Below, piece by piece: positions 1 to 9,800 of a stretch of DNA of 64,000 nucleotides. This stretch comes from Eutreptiella sp. 'Long Island Sound 2002'. Its lineage: Eukaryota > Euglenozoa > Euglenophyceae > Eutreptiales > Eutreptiaceae. Every line of letters begins with the position of its first letter. The first letter of the stretch is position 1. Made by a program: the position numbers and the translations under genes. Location of the stretch: NCBI GenBank assembly GCA_964036045.1, contig OZ038381.1, forward strand, positions 120,400,843 through 120,464,842, in the 5' to 3' direction. A model generated the notes under the pieces. That model saw nothing but the letters and a program-made list of their open reading frames with translations. It ran no database searches and was not told the DNA's origin.

Positions 1-650
1 AGGGGATCAGGGGGTCCGTCCCCCCCTTCCTCCTTCTTGGCCGCCCCCGCTTCTTTCCCACCCCCCTCCGCCTTCTTCTCCCGCCCCTTCTCTTTTGGGG
101 CGGGGACGGCCTTTGACTTTGGGAGGGGGGTTTCTTGTTGGGGGGGGGGGGGGGGGGTGGCCTCGTCGGTGGACGACGAAGAGATAGAGGCGGGGTTGTC
201 GGACCCGGCGTCCGAGTCCGACTCCCACCACTTCCGCTTTGGGGCGCGCGCCTTGCCCTTGTCTTTTTTGGGGGGCGCCTTGGGCTTGCAGGGGGGGGTG
301 GTGGTGGTGGTGGTGGTGGTGCTTGCCCCCTCCCTTTCTTCCTTCACCTCCCTTCCCTCCCCATCACCCATCCCCCGCCAAAGCGCCCCATCCTCACACC
401 CCAACCACCCTACCGCCCCCAAGTGTGCCCACGAAGTGGCCTTGTAGGGCCTCGAGGGGCCCCACAGCTCCGCGCACCGGCGGGCGTGCTCCCACTCCTT
501 CAAGCCGCGGAGCACGTCCCGCACAACCGCGGGGTCGTGGGCGAGGAGCTTGTGGAGCCCCCCTAACCCCACGCTCCACTCCCCGTCCTTGTCGCTCCAC
601 ACGACACGGACGGGGCGCACATCGTCTCCGCACACCGCCACGTCTTTGAT
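1..650 (-). CDS. Family A copy A1, 3'-most visible exon (partial, runs off left edge)
   Basis: One minus-strand frame is open from a splice acceptor (TTTGTTGCAG before base 650) to the window edge. The first ~100 residues look globular (IKDVAVCGDDVRPVRVVWSD, then LKEWEHARRCAELWGPSRPY). A Thr run encoded by the GGT/GTG microsatellite near 297-320 follows, then a charged low-complexity tail with Lys clusters, an acidic stretch (SDSDAGSDNPAS), a Pro run and EKGREKKAEGGG. The tail looks intrinsically disordered and nuclear-protein-like, but that is inference. The exon follows the 201-bp intron at 651-851, so it belongs with the exons upstream of it on this strand. No family is recognised. The G18 run at 140-157 falls inside the Pro run and could hide a frame error. 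Confidence 0.6.
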   Translation of the reverse strand, partial: MKDVAVCGDDVRPVRVVWSDKDGEWSVGLGGLHKLLAHDPAVVRDVLRGLKEWEHARRCAELWGPSRPYKATSWAHLGAVGWLGCEDGALWRGMGDGEGREVKEEREGASTTTTTTTTPPCKPKAPPKKDKGKARAPKRKWWESDSDAGSDNPASISSSSTDEATPPPPPQQETPLPKSKAVPAPKEKGREKKAEGGGKEAGAAKKEEGGDGPPDP

Positions 651-851
651 CTGCAACAAAGCAGGCAGTGGCCTTGTTCCGGGAGAAAAACTCAAATTTT
701 TCGGCGACATTGTTAAATTTTTTGGTTTCATCTTTAACGTTAATTCTTAATTTTTGCAGCGGCGATCAAAATTTCAAAAATGAAACCAAAACTTTTAAAC
801 GAAGCGTCCTAAAATTGAAACAAACACAAACACACGCAGATACACACATAC
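651..851 (-). other. Intron of A1
   Basis: The interval is AT-rich between GC-rich exons. The donor reads AAG|GTATGTGTGT at 852/851 and the acceptor TTTGTTGCAG at 651. Both match consensus and the coding frames on the two sides are compatible. Length is 201 bp. Confidence 0.7.
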
Positions 852-1917
852 CTTTTGAAATTTTGCACACCCCAGCGCATGCAGCACCCCCATTGCCTGC
901 CTGAAGCTTGAGGCAGGGCTGGGGGCGTCCACTAGATCGGCGGCGGAGGCGGCGGGGGCGGTGTGGGCCGCCCGGGGGGGCGTCCGAGTGACGGCCGCCA
1001 AGCCGCGGGTTGTGCGCGACCCGGGCACCAGCCCCTCATAGGTGTGCTGGGCCGCAGGGTCGTAGGGGGAGGTGGGCAGGGACAGGACGGCATACCACAC
1101 TGGTGTAAACTGCACCGACTTGCCTTGCGTTCCCTGCTGGCACCAGCCGAGGGCTACCCAGTGCTGGAGGCACACCAAGTAGTGGCCGGTGCCCAACCTG
1201 ACCCCCCGGGGGTCGGCAAACAGGTTTAGGGCCCCTAGGGACCCTGAGCTGATGCGTTCGGGGAGGGGGCACATGGGACAGCCCGGCACTGGCTGCCAGT
1301 GCCGGGCGCCCCCTTTAGCAGCATCCCTCCGCCAGTCCCCCTTGCCCTCCCCATGTTTCCTAATTAGGCACCAGAAAAGTCGGCGCATGACCCAGCCAAG
1401 GGTGTAGTGACCCTTGCTGGGGTCAGAAAAAAATTGGCTGGACTGGCCCACGGCCCTGTTCAAGGACTTGGGCAAACCATGGGGCAGCGGCTGCCTTGCG
1501 GCAGACCGCTGAGTCTTTCCCGAGGGCCTTTTGCAGCCACTCGGGAAGGGGTAAAACAGGGGGTTGGGGAGGGGGGGGGCTGCACCTTGACCTCATCCCC
1601 CTCCCCATCCTCATCCCCCTCCCCATCCTCGTCCCCACCCTCTGGCACCACCACCTCCCCCTCTTCTGCCTTAACCCCCCCCCCCTCTGTGACTGGCTGG
1701 CCCTCCTCCCCTCCTTTGCCCTCTTCTTCTTCTCCTTCTCGCGCCGTCTCTCCTCCTTCTCGCGGAGGAGGCGGCGACGGACGCCCCCCCCCCTCTGCCC
1801 AACGGCTGCTGCAGCTACTGGAGCTGCTGGTGGAGGCGGAGGAGGCGGAGGAACTGGAGGAGGTGCTCCCCCAGCGCGTGCTGCACCCTGTTGCAGCCGG
1901 TCCTCCATTTGCCGGAT
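852..1917 (-). CDS. A1 exon: coiled/Pro-rich start, Lys/Glu-rich middle, Cys/Trp-rich conserved-looking end
   Basis: The exon starts after an acceptor (CTCCCTTGCAG before base 1917) with IRQMEDRLQQGAARAGG, which continues the coiled-coil-like end of the preceding exon. A poly-Pro run, a basic segment (EKEERRREKEKKKRAKEG), an acidic repeat (GGDEDGEGDEDGEGDE, coded by an 18-bp DNA repeat near 1,590-1,640) and a folded-looking block follow: EWLQKALGKDSAVCRKAA, then RHWQPVPGCPMCPLPER and GHYLVCLQHWVALGW. The reading frame changes three times, close to C11 at 1675-1685, G9 at 1571-1579 and A7 near 1426-1432. These are homopolymers, so the breaks may be sequence errors rather than decay. No family recognised. 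Confidence 0.5.
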
Positions 1918-2118
1918 CTGCAAGGGAGAACCGATGGGGTTAAAATTTCTGGTTTAACTTTTAACATTTCAATTTTAGCTTGAATTTTAAATGTTACACG
2001 ACCGCCGAGGTCAAAATTCAACGAAAAACAGCGTCACCCCGTTTAAATTTTAAATGAAAACTATTGACTAGAAATTCGCTTCATAAGCAAGCAGACACAC
2101 GCACACGCAAGCACATAC
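1918..2118 (-). other. Intron of A1
   Basis: AT-rich, about 201 bp. The donor is either GTAGTATG (exon ends at 2122) or GTATGT (exon ends at 2119). The acceptor is TTGCAG at 1918. Joining EKRFEKMSDK to IRQMEDRL keeps phase 0 and extends a heptad-like pattern, which supports the splice. Confidence 0.6.
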
Positions 2119-2640
2119 TACTTTGTCGCTCATCTTCTCGAACCTCTTTTCCATCAACGCCTCCATTGCGGCGGGGTCCATGGATGGGACTAACAAGAGC
2201 TGAAGGTGCAAGGAAAAGGGACATGGGTGGGGGGCTATGGCTAGACATGAGTGTGGCCATTGTACATGGCGCCACATGGGGGGTTCCTTGGGTGCTAAGG
2301 GGTAGATTAAATTTCAGAAACCACCATTCCCATACTTGCAAAACTATCTCCGCCTCCCTTTCCAGGGATGTGGCCCCCGGCATCCCCCCCCCCCCCCCCC
2401 CGGGACGTGTGATCGTTGTAGGCCCGTTTTAAAATTGCATTTAGGCTTTCTACCACATCCGCACAGACCGCCCCCAAACCCACCCCCAAGCGTGCCGCAT
2501 TAACCACCGCCATGGTCACATCCTCCTCCAATTAAGAGAGGTAGTTGGACTGGCAGGCGGCTTTGTAGCAATGTGCACAGTATTGCCGCGCAACAGCAGA
2601 TTGCCCCAGGTCATTGAGAGGGGGCGTGTCGCAAGTACAA
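2119..2640 (-). pseudogene. A1 exon block with VESLNAILKR motif, possibly transposase C-terminus
   Basis: Reading from 2640 downwards, one frame gives DTPPLNDLGQSAVARQYC, then CAHCYKAACQSNYLS, an in-frame TAA at 2534-2532, then LEEDVTMAVVNAARLGVGLG and VESLNAILKRAYNDHT. A C17 run (2385-2401; G on this strand) shifts the frame to TSLEREAEIVLQVWEWWF. A further switch leads to MDPAAMEALMEKRFEKMSDK at the exon end. The Cys/His pairs (CAHC) and the ESLN-type motif recall C-terminal parts of DDE-type transposases. That is a resemblance only, and I cannot name a superfamily. Frame breaks are the G-run slip, the TAA and a shift near 2640. The block continues the 2611-3228 exon. Confidence 0.5.
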
Positions 2641-3228
2641 GTCCTGAAGGAGATCCCTCATGGCAACGACGGCTTGCCATTCGGGGTCCTCCAGCGCGTA
2701 GGCCAACAGTGGGCCCGTCTCCTCCCATGTAAGGAAGAGAGCCCTGGCCTCCTCCCCATCAGGTGCGGCGGTGGCACCCAGCTTCACCCCCGTGCGTGCA
2801 CGGTACCACAACCGTTGCACGGCCTCCGCATTCTCCTTGGGGAGTGACTCAAGGCACGCCTCAACAAAAGCGACCTGCAGTCGCCCAATGGCCATGCAAC
2901 ACTGGAGGATGCATAGGAAAACCCAACACCGGTCAACCACGATGTGGGGTTCCACTGTGCACCCCCCATTATCCAAGCTCGGACCCATTACTTGATATTG
3001 GTGACGGGCCGCCGCCTCGTTGTCCAAAGTGCGGCGCACGTCCACCCGCAACCACGCCCCCGCCGCCTTGTCCCACACCCCCATATTGTAAATAGATCCC
3101 ACTTGGGCTGATGTGGAGACCCCAATGAGGCGGCGAATAAACGGCTCGTCACCCCCAAGGACTAGCGCAGCAGGCACCCAAGTGGATGCTAAACAGAAAG
3201 TTTTGCAGTTGTGAATTGACTGCAACAC
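2611..3228 (-). CDS. A1 exon: conserved family A core
   Basis: A clean 205-codon frame starts at the intron acceptor (TTTTGTAG before 3228). It pairs segment by segment with the plus-strand copy at 5,909-6,525. LGGDEPFIRRLIGVSTSAQV matches LGGDQPWTRRVIGVSTCPQV, RCWVFLCILQCCMAIGRLQ matches RAWVILCILHLTMAMGRLL, and MRDLLQDLY matches LWDLLQARY. The frame ends at TGA (2611-2613), but coding resumes one frame over at about 2640, so the TGA may follow a small indel. Conservation between diverged copies shows this frame was selected as protein. Function unknown; a mobile-element gene is plausible because the family is repeated and the next exon has a transposase-like motif. Confidence 0.65.
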   Translation of the reverse strand: MLQSIHNCKTFCLASTWVPAALVLGGDEPFIRRLIGVSTSAQVGSIYNMGVWDKAAGAWLRVDVRRTLDNEAAARHQYQVMGPSLDNGGCTVEPHIVVDRCWVFLCILQCCMAIGRLQVAFVEACLESLPKENAEAVQRLWYRARTGVKLGATAAPDGEEARALFLTWEETGPLLAYALEDPEWQAVVAMRDLLQDLYLRHAPSQ

Positions 3229-3390
3229 CTACAAAAGAGTGTGTGCATTGATATCCGGGCATCACGTTTTTGTTGAAATTTTAGCATCAAAATTTGTTCG
3301 GCTTAAATTTCAAGCAATTTTTCGCTTTTAAACGACGAACTTTGAAACGAAGTGAGCCCGAATTCAATGCAACACAAAACCGCCGAGTAC
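3229..3390 (-). other. Conserved-position intron of A1
   Basis: 162 bp, AT-rich. The donor is CAG|GTACTC at 3391/3390 and the acceptor CTTTTGTAG|GTG at 3229/3228. The A2 copy has an intron at the same protein position with donor GAG|GTACTC and acceptor GTGTAG|GTG. The shared position in two diverged copies is strong evidence for a real ancestral intron. Confidence 0.8.
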
Positions 3391-4116
3391 CTGAAGGTTC
3401 TCGGCCCAAACAGCGGCCAAGTCGGCCATGTCTTTGTCGCCGCACACGGCCATGCCGATGACCCACAAGTAGGCGGGTGTGTGGCCCCGTTTGCCGTGGT
3501 TGAGGAGCCCAATAAATAGACAACTGGGTCCAACTCCCACCGGCACACGGGTAGGCATCCCCGGGCACAATGAACGTGAGGGGCCGGTCTCCATCAATGG
3601 TGTCCACTAGCGGTGGCCACGATTGAATGTAGCGGGCCCATGAGTGCACAGGCCAACTGCGGGCACTAGCGGGTGGGTCGTCCACGCTCACGGGGGGCCG
3701 CAACTCTAGCGGCTTAGCCATATCCTTGCATGTGTCCAAGAAGGCTTGCCGCGTTGGGATGGGGCGGGGGAAAGTGTGGCCCGTAGCGGCCGTATAGTCA
3801 ATTCCTTGCCGGGTCATGAACTGGGAGAGGTGGCGGAACCCTGTCTTTGTGACATTGAGGTCCATGAGGAGCCCAATAAAATCGGGGTGGGAGAAAGGAA
3901 GGAGGCGTATCCCTTCACCGCCTCCACTTGCTTAGTACAAATAAGGGAGGGGTAGCCAACCTCCAAGGCATCGGACCATCGGGCCCGGGCCAAGGGAGAT
4001 GAAGCCACCCACTCACCAAGGAGTTGAGAGACCAAAGGGTCCCGCAAACTCTTGGCTCCACTCAAACGCACAAGCGTCATGCTAAGCTCGAGAATCATGT
4101 CTCGAGAGAAAGGCAT
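3391..4116 (-). pseudogene. A1 first exon, two internal frame breaks
   Basis: The likely start is ATG at 4116 (MPFSRDMILELSM), similar in place to the start of A2. Segments matching A2 are VRLSGAKSLRD (LRELTGASNLKD), SPLARARW (CPLARRQF), TRQAFLDTCKDMAKPLEL (TEQAFQARCKELVAPVQL), FIVPGDAYPCAGGSWTQLSI (FLVRGDAYLVVGGNWTQLTI) and WVIGMAVCGDKDMADL (WVLSMANCDDKAMDTL). The frame shifts near 3875 and near 3505, both within the same 15-16 nt sequence TTATTGGGCTCCTCA. Across those breaks the alignment to A2 continues, so the exon was once one frame. No signal peptide or membrane segment is obvious. Confidence 0.6.
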
Positions 4117-4417
4117 AATAAGTGCTACACAAGGGAAAAAGAGGTATGGAGTGGGGTTGGCGGAGGGCACAAAGAAGAGGGCTAAGGGTTGGACACCCAA
4201 CCCTTAGGCAATCGAACACCTCTACAAACCCATTGGGCAACATTCTACCACATTAAACCGCCTCAAGACCCTAGCATATGCATGCAATGAACGGCACAAA
4301 AACTTTAAAATCCAGAAAAAACTAGGTATTCTCGTTTAACACGTTAAAATTTATTGGTTCAACACTTAACACCTTTCAAAAATTAAAATTGAAAATTCAA
4401 CATATTGGATTTAACGT
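4117..4417. other. Head-to-head intergenic DNA, left part
   Basis: 5' flank of A1. 4,290-4,417 is AT-rich with runs such as TTTAACACGTTAAAATTT. No gene is seen. Any promoter of A1 should lie here, but no defined element is recognisable. Confidence 0.4.
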
Positions 4418-4795
4418 AGGTCTTTAGGGTACCCTTCAAGGATTCACCGCGGCCCCTCTAGACTAGTGTAGACCGCATGTGGTGAATCCTTGAAGGGTCT
4501 ACACCCTTCAAGGAGTCACCGCAACCCGTCTACACTAGTGTACACCCCATGAGGTGAATACTTGAATGGTCTACACCCTTCGAGGATTCACCGCAACCCC
4601 TCCAGACTAATGTAGACCCCATACACGGAATCCTTGAAGGGTCTACACCCTTCAAGGATTCACCGCAGCCCCTCTAGACAAGCGTGGAACCCATGCGGTG
4701 AATCCTTGAAGGGTCCACACCCTCCAAGGATTCATCGCAACCCGTCTAGAATAGTGTAGACACAATGCACCTAATCCGTGAAGGGTCTACCCCTT
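4418..4795. repeat. 72-bp palindromic satellite, about 5 copies
   Basis: Each ~72-bp unit holds two inverted repeats. One is CTTGAAGGGT-CTAC-ACCCTTCAAG. The other is GGATTCACCGCA and TGCGGTGAATCC around a spacer rich in CTAGACTAGTGTAGA. The array lies between the two divergent family A genes. The same family recurs at 25,601-26,075. Confidence 0.9.
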
Positions 4796-5003
4796 GGTAC
4801 ACGCTAGAAGACCCAATCTTGTTCTAGCCTGGAACAATCTAGCCTAGATGTTCTAGCCTAGACTAGATCAATACTAGAACGATATAATGTCTACCTAGAT
4901 GTCCCAATTTCTTCATTGTTCGGCCGTGCATGCTTGCTATTGTCCGTAGTTCATTGTTCCACGCTTCCTTCTCTCGCGCTTAGATATTGCACATTTCTTT
5001 GCA
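4796..5003. other. CTAG-rich 5' flank of A2
   Basis: Repeated TTCTAG, CTAGCCTAGA and CTAGACTAG words occur at 4,800-4,910. This is possible promoter sequence for A2, but no defined element is recognised. Similar CTAG-rich words reappear in the A2 intron (5,810-5,880) and near 46,620-46,670. Confidence 0.35.
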
Positions 5004-5781
5004 ATGAAACGCCCCGCCACTTCCCCCCTTGCTCCCTCCTCAACCGGGAAGGATGCTTCCCTCTTGTCTAAGGCACTACGGGAGTTGACTGGGGCTTCTA
5101 ACCTCAAAGATGAGCGGGTGGGCCATTACTTGGCCACGTGGGCGCTATCATGCCCCCTAGCACGGCGGCAATTCAACAACGCCGTCCAATATGTGAACTC
5201 CGCCACTTCTACCCATACCATGGGTTAGGCATGCAAGGCCGCCGTTGACGCATACGCCGCCTCCCTTCTCCCCCCCACCGCCATGTGTGAACTAGTGCTC
5301 AACGTGAGGGCCCCCAAATCCTCGTGGAGGACCCTCTCGGAGCTCTACACGCTCCGTAAGTTGGAGTATCACCGTAAGTGGAGTATCACCGCAGCCTCCC
5401 CGGTGGCCCCTACTCCAGTCGAATTTGTACCGAGCAAGCTTTCCAAGCCCGTTGCAAGGAGTTGGTCGCCCCGGTGCAATTGTATGACCCCGTTGCCACG
5501 GTGTTGCCCAAGGGATCTCATGGCGCTTCGCCTCATGGGTCACATACATTCTCTCACGGCCGGGCTTGGTGCGGTCAATCAACCGCAACTTCCCGTTGAC
5601 GTTCCTCGTCCGGGGAGATGCCTACCTCGTGGTCGGGGGCAATTGGACCCAACTCACCATCTCCTTGGCCAACTTTGACCGCTTGGCCCGCTCCCTTGCG
5701 GGCGTTTGGGTGTTGAGCATGGCAAATTGCGATGACAAGGCCATGGACACCCTTGGGACGTTGTGGAAGAGCAATTGGGAG
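5004..5781 (+). pseudogene. Family A copy A2, first exon (decayed)
   Basis: It starts at ATG 5004 and matches A1 in order, but the matches are spread over three frames. LRELTGASNLKDERVG is followed by an in-frame TAG (5226-5228). MCELVLNVRAPKSSW, then TEQAFQARCKELVAPVQL, then FLVRGDAYLVVGGNWTQL and MANCDDKAMDTLGTLWKSNW follow. A short direct repeat of about 20 bp near 5,363-5,390 (GGAGTATCACCG twice) marks one disruption. The exon ends at GAG|GTACTC (5781/5782), the same junction as A1. Pseudogene is the best call. Confidence 0.6.
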
Positions 5782-5908
5782 GTACTCCTCTCACCTAGTG
5801 CCTTTCGCTCGTTCTAGTTTTGATCTAGTCAGCCTCGAACAACGCTCGCTACAAGCTAGATTGGAGTAGAGTAGAACGAAATTAACCACCCCCATGTCTC
5901 GTGTGTAG
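5782..5908 (+). other. Conserved-position intron of A2
   Basis: 127 bp, donor GTACTC, acceptor GTGTGTAG. Position and both splice-site contexts match the A1 intron at 3,229-3,390. Confidence 0.75.
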
Positions 5909-6525
5909 GTGATTTAAGATATCATCGACACCGGGCTAGTCCAATGGGGGGCCTCCAAGGAGGAGGCAAAGGCGATCCTCGGGGGGGATCAACCGTGGAC
6001 GCGAAGGGTGATCGGGGTGTCCACTTGCCCCCAAGTGGAGTCCATGTTCAATGAGGGGATATGGAATGCCCAACGAAGACTTGGGAGGGTAGTGCTATCC
6101 AGCAGACCATGAAGGGTGGTGAGGCCAACTACACGCCCTTCCTCCTTGGGACGCCTTCCTAGCAAGCCGCCGGCGGCAGTACGCAGCGGATTTTGAAATT
6201 GCCACGTGCCTGGGTCATCTTGTGCATTTTGCACTTGACAATGGCCATGGGCCGCTTGTTGGGGGAGTTTGTCGACCAGGAGGCTAGGTCGGTCACCCCT
6301 GCGCTCCGTCAAGGCCTGCAAGTTCTCTTGTCGGAGAGGCCTGCAGGTTGGAGCGTTTATGGGTCAGCGTCCCCGGACAGGGGAGAGACGGCCAATTTTT
6401 TTGACGCATGGCCGGATATTGCTAGGTGCCTCGGCATTAGGCCGAGCACGGCCAAGTACAAAGACATCGCGAACTTGTGGGACCTGCTGCAGGCCCGCTA
6501 TTGTACAAATCAGGGCCCCAGCACT
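5909..6525 (+). pseudogene. A2 second exon, 3'-truncated by repeat leader
   Basis: The exon begins V-I-TAA-D-I, where A1 has V-L-Q-S-I, so the stop (5915-5917) aligns with a glutamine. LGGDQPWTRRVIGVSTCPQV and MFNEGIW follow, then a frame switch near 6,070 to MKGGEANYTPFLLGTPS, a TAG at 6160-6162, and RAWVILCILHLTMAMGRLL to LWDLLQARY. Homology to A1 ends at about 6,515. The frame then runs into DNA that is duplicated at 58,299. The missing 3' part (the VESLN block onward in A1) indicates truncation by arrival of the repeat block. Confidence 0.6.
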
Positions 6526-6840
6526 GTGTATAAAGTCTGATGTCTAATGTCTGATAAGGGATGTTGTGTGTGCGGTCTGTCCAAGAAGATGTCGGATATT
6601 CTTGTCTGTTGGAGGTGGGTCTAGGGGTCTAACCCTTAGAGGAAATCGGGAGAAACTATGCCTAAATCTACATCACTCCACCCAAATTGAAAGATACAAA
6701 AAAGGAGGACACAATTAAAAAAATCATTGGGGAACCACCTTGGACAATCCGGAACATGGCAGTACAAAAGTAAAAAAGACTTTGAACACCAAAATGGGAA
6801 AATGGGGAAAATGTGTGGGCAGGGAAAGTGGCACAAAAAA
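6526..6840 (+). repeat. Leader sequence of composite repeat block, copy 1
   Basis: About 315 bp nearly identical to 58,299-58,619. It starts TGTATAAAGTCTGATGTC, contains AAGGGATGTTGTGTGTGCGG and ends in an A-rich stretch (AATGGGAAAATGGGGAAAA) directly before the 10-bp minisatellite in both copies. No gene is apparent. Confidence 0.9.
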
Positions 6841-9800
6841 GGTGCCCATAGGTCCCCATAGGCCCCCATGGGCCCCAAAGGTGCCCATAGGCCCCCAAAG
6901 GTGCTAATGAGCCCCAATAGGCCCCCATAGGTCCCCATAGGCCCCCATAGGGCGCCAAACGTGCCAACAGGTCCCCAAAGGTGCCCCTAGATGCCAATGA
7001 GTCCCCATCAGCCCCCATAGGTCCCCGGCAGCCCCCATAGGCCACCATAGGTCCCCATAGGTCCCATAGGTCCCCAAACGTCCCCATAGGCCCCCATAGG
7101 TCCCGAAAGGTCCCCAAAGGCCCCCATAGGTCCCCATAGGTCCCCATAGGCCCCCATAGGCCCCCATAGGCCCCCATAGGTCCCCATAGGCCCCCATAGG
7201 TCCCCTAAGGTGCCCAAAGGTCCCCATAAGTCCCCAAAGGTCCCCATAGGCCCCCATAGGTCCCCAAAGGTGCCCATAGGCCCCCAACGGTCCCCATAGG
7301 CCCCCAAAGAAGCCAATAGGCCACCGTAGGCCCCCATGGGTCCCCATAGGCCCCCATAGGCCCCCATATGTCCCCAACGGTCCCCATAGGCCCCCATAGG
7401 TCCCCAAAGAAGCCAATAGGCCACCGTAGGCCCCCATGGGTCCCCATAGGCCCCCATAGGCCCCCAAAGGTGCCCATAGGCCCCCATAGGCCCCCAGAGG
7501 CCCCCATCGGTCCCCATAGGCCAGCATAGAACCCCATAGGTCCCCAAAGGTGCCCATAGGTCCCCAAAGGTGCCCATAGGGCCCCAAAGGTGCCCAAAGG
7601 TCCCCATAGGTCCGCATAGGTCCCCGTAGGCCCCCATAGGTCCCCAAAGGTGCCGAAAGGTGCCCATAGGTCCCCAAAGGTGCCCATAGGGCCCCAAAGG
7701 TGCCCAAAGGTCCCCATAGGTCCCCAACGGTTCGCCATAGGCCCCCATAGGTCCCCAAATGCGACAAAGGGCCCCGTAGGCCCCCATAGGCCCCCGTAGG
7801 CCCCCATAGGTCCCCATAGGCCCCCATAGGTCCCCAAAGGTGCCCATAGGCCCCCATAGGTCCCCATAGGCCCCCATAGGCCCCCATAGGTCCCCATGGG
7901 CCCCCATAGGCCCCAAAAGGTCCTCATAGGCCCCCAAAGGTCCCCAAAGGTGCCCATAGGTCCCTATAGGTCCCCATAGGCCCCCATAGGTCCCCATAGG
8001 CCCCCATAGGGCCCCATAGGTCCCCATAGGCCCCCATAGGACCCCATAGGCCCCCATAGGCCCCCATAGGTCCCCATAGGACCCATAGGCCCCCAAAGGT
8101 GCCCAAAGGTCCCCAAAGGTCCCCATAGGCCCCCATAAGCTCCCATAGGCCCCGATAGGTCCCAATAGGCCCCCATAGGCCCCCATAGGTCCCCGAGGTG
8201 CCCATAGGACCCCATAGGTGCCCCGATAGGTCCCCAAAGGTCCCCATAGGCCCCCATGGGCCCCCATAGGCCCCCATAGGTCCCCATAGCCCCCCATAGG
8301 TCCCCATAGGCCACCATAGGCCCCCATAGGCCCCCAAAGGTCCCCATAGGTCCCCAAAAGTGCCCATAGGTCCCCAAAAGGTGCCCAAAAGTCCCCAAAG
8401 GTCTCCAACGGTCCCCATAGGTCCCCAAAGGTGCCAATAGGCCCCGTTAGGCCCCCATAGGCCCCTGTAGGCCCGCATAGGTCCCCGTAGGCCCCCATAG
8501 GCCCCCATAGGTCCCCAAAGGTGCCCATAGGCCCCCATAGGTCACCATAGGTCCCCATGGGTTCACATAGGTCCCCAAAGGTGCCCATAGGTCCCCAAAG
8601 GTCCGCAAAGGTCCCCATAAGCCCCCATAGGCCCCCAAAAGGTGCCCATAGGTCCCATAGGTCCCCAAACGTCCCCATAGGCCCCCATAGGTCCCCAAAG
8701 GTCCCCAAAGGCCCCCATAGGTCCCCATAGGTCCCCATAGGCCCCCATAGGCCCCCATAGGCCCCCATAGGCCCCCATAGGTCCCCATAGGCCCCCATAG
8801 GTCCCCTAAGGTGCCCAAAGGTCCCCATAAGTCCCCAAAGGTCCCCATAGGCCCCCATAGGTCCCCAAAAGTGCCCATAGGTCCCCAAAGGTGCCCAAAG
8901 GTCCCCATAGGTCCCCAACGGTCCCCATAGGCCCCCATAGGTCCCCAAAGAAGCCAATAGGCCCCCGTAGGCCCCCATGGGTCCCCATAGGCCCCCAAAG
9001 GCCCCCAAAGGTGCCCATAGGCCCCCATAGGCCCCCATAGGTCCCCATAGGCCCCCATAGGTCCCCATAGGCCCCCATAGGTCCCCAAAGGTCCCCATAG
9101 ATCCCCAACGGTTCGCCATAGGCCCCCAATGGGCCCCGTAGGCCCCCATAGGCCCCCGTAGGACCCATATGTCCCCATAGGCCCCCATAGGTCCCCAAAG
9201 GTGCCCATAGGCCCCCATAGGTCCCCAGAGGCCCCCATAGGTCCCCATGGGCCCCCATAGGCCCCCATAGGTCCCCATAGGCCCCCATAGGTCCCCAAAG
9301 GTGCCCATAGGCCCCCATAGGTCCCCATAGGCCCCATAGGCCCCCATAGGTGCCCAAAGGTCCCCAAAGGTCCCCATAGGCCCCCATAAGCTCCCATAGG
9401 TCCCCATAGGTCCCCATAGGCCCCCATAGGTCCCCATAGGCCCCCGTAGGCCCCCGGAGGTCCCCATAGGCCCCCATAGGCCCCCATAGGTTCCCATAGG
9501 CCCCCATAGGCCCCCATAGGTCCCCATAGGCCCCATAGGCCCCCATAGGTGCCCAAAGGTCCCCAAAGGTCCCCATAGGCCCCCATAAACTCCCATAGGC
9601 CCCGATAGGTCCCCATAGGCCCCCATAGGCCCCCATAGGTCCCCGAGGTGCCCATAGGCCCCCATAGGTGCCCAAAGGTCCCCAAAGGTCCCCATAGGAC
9701 CCCATAGGCCCCCATAGGTCCCCATAGCCCCCCATAGGTCCCCATAGGCCACCATAGGCCCCCAAAGGTGCCCATAGGTCCCCAAAGGTGCCAACAGGCC

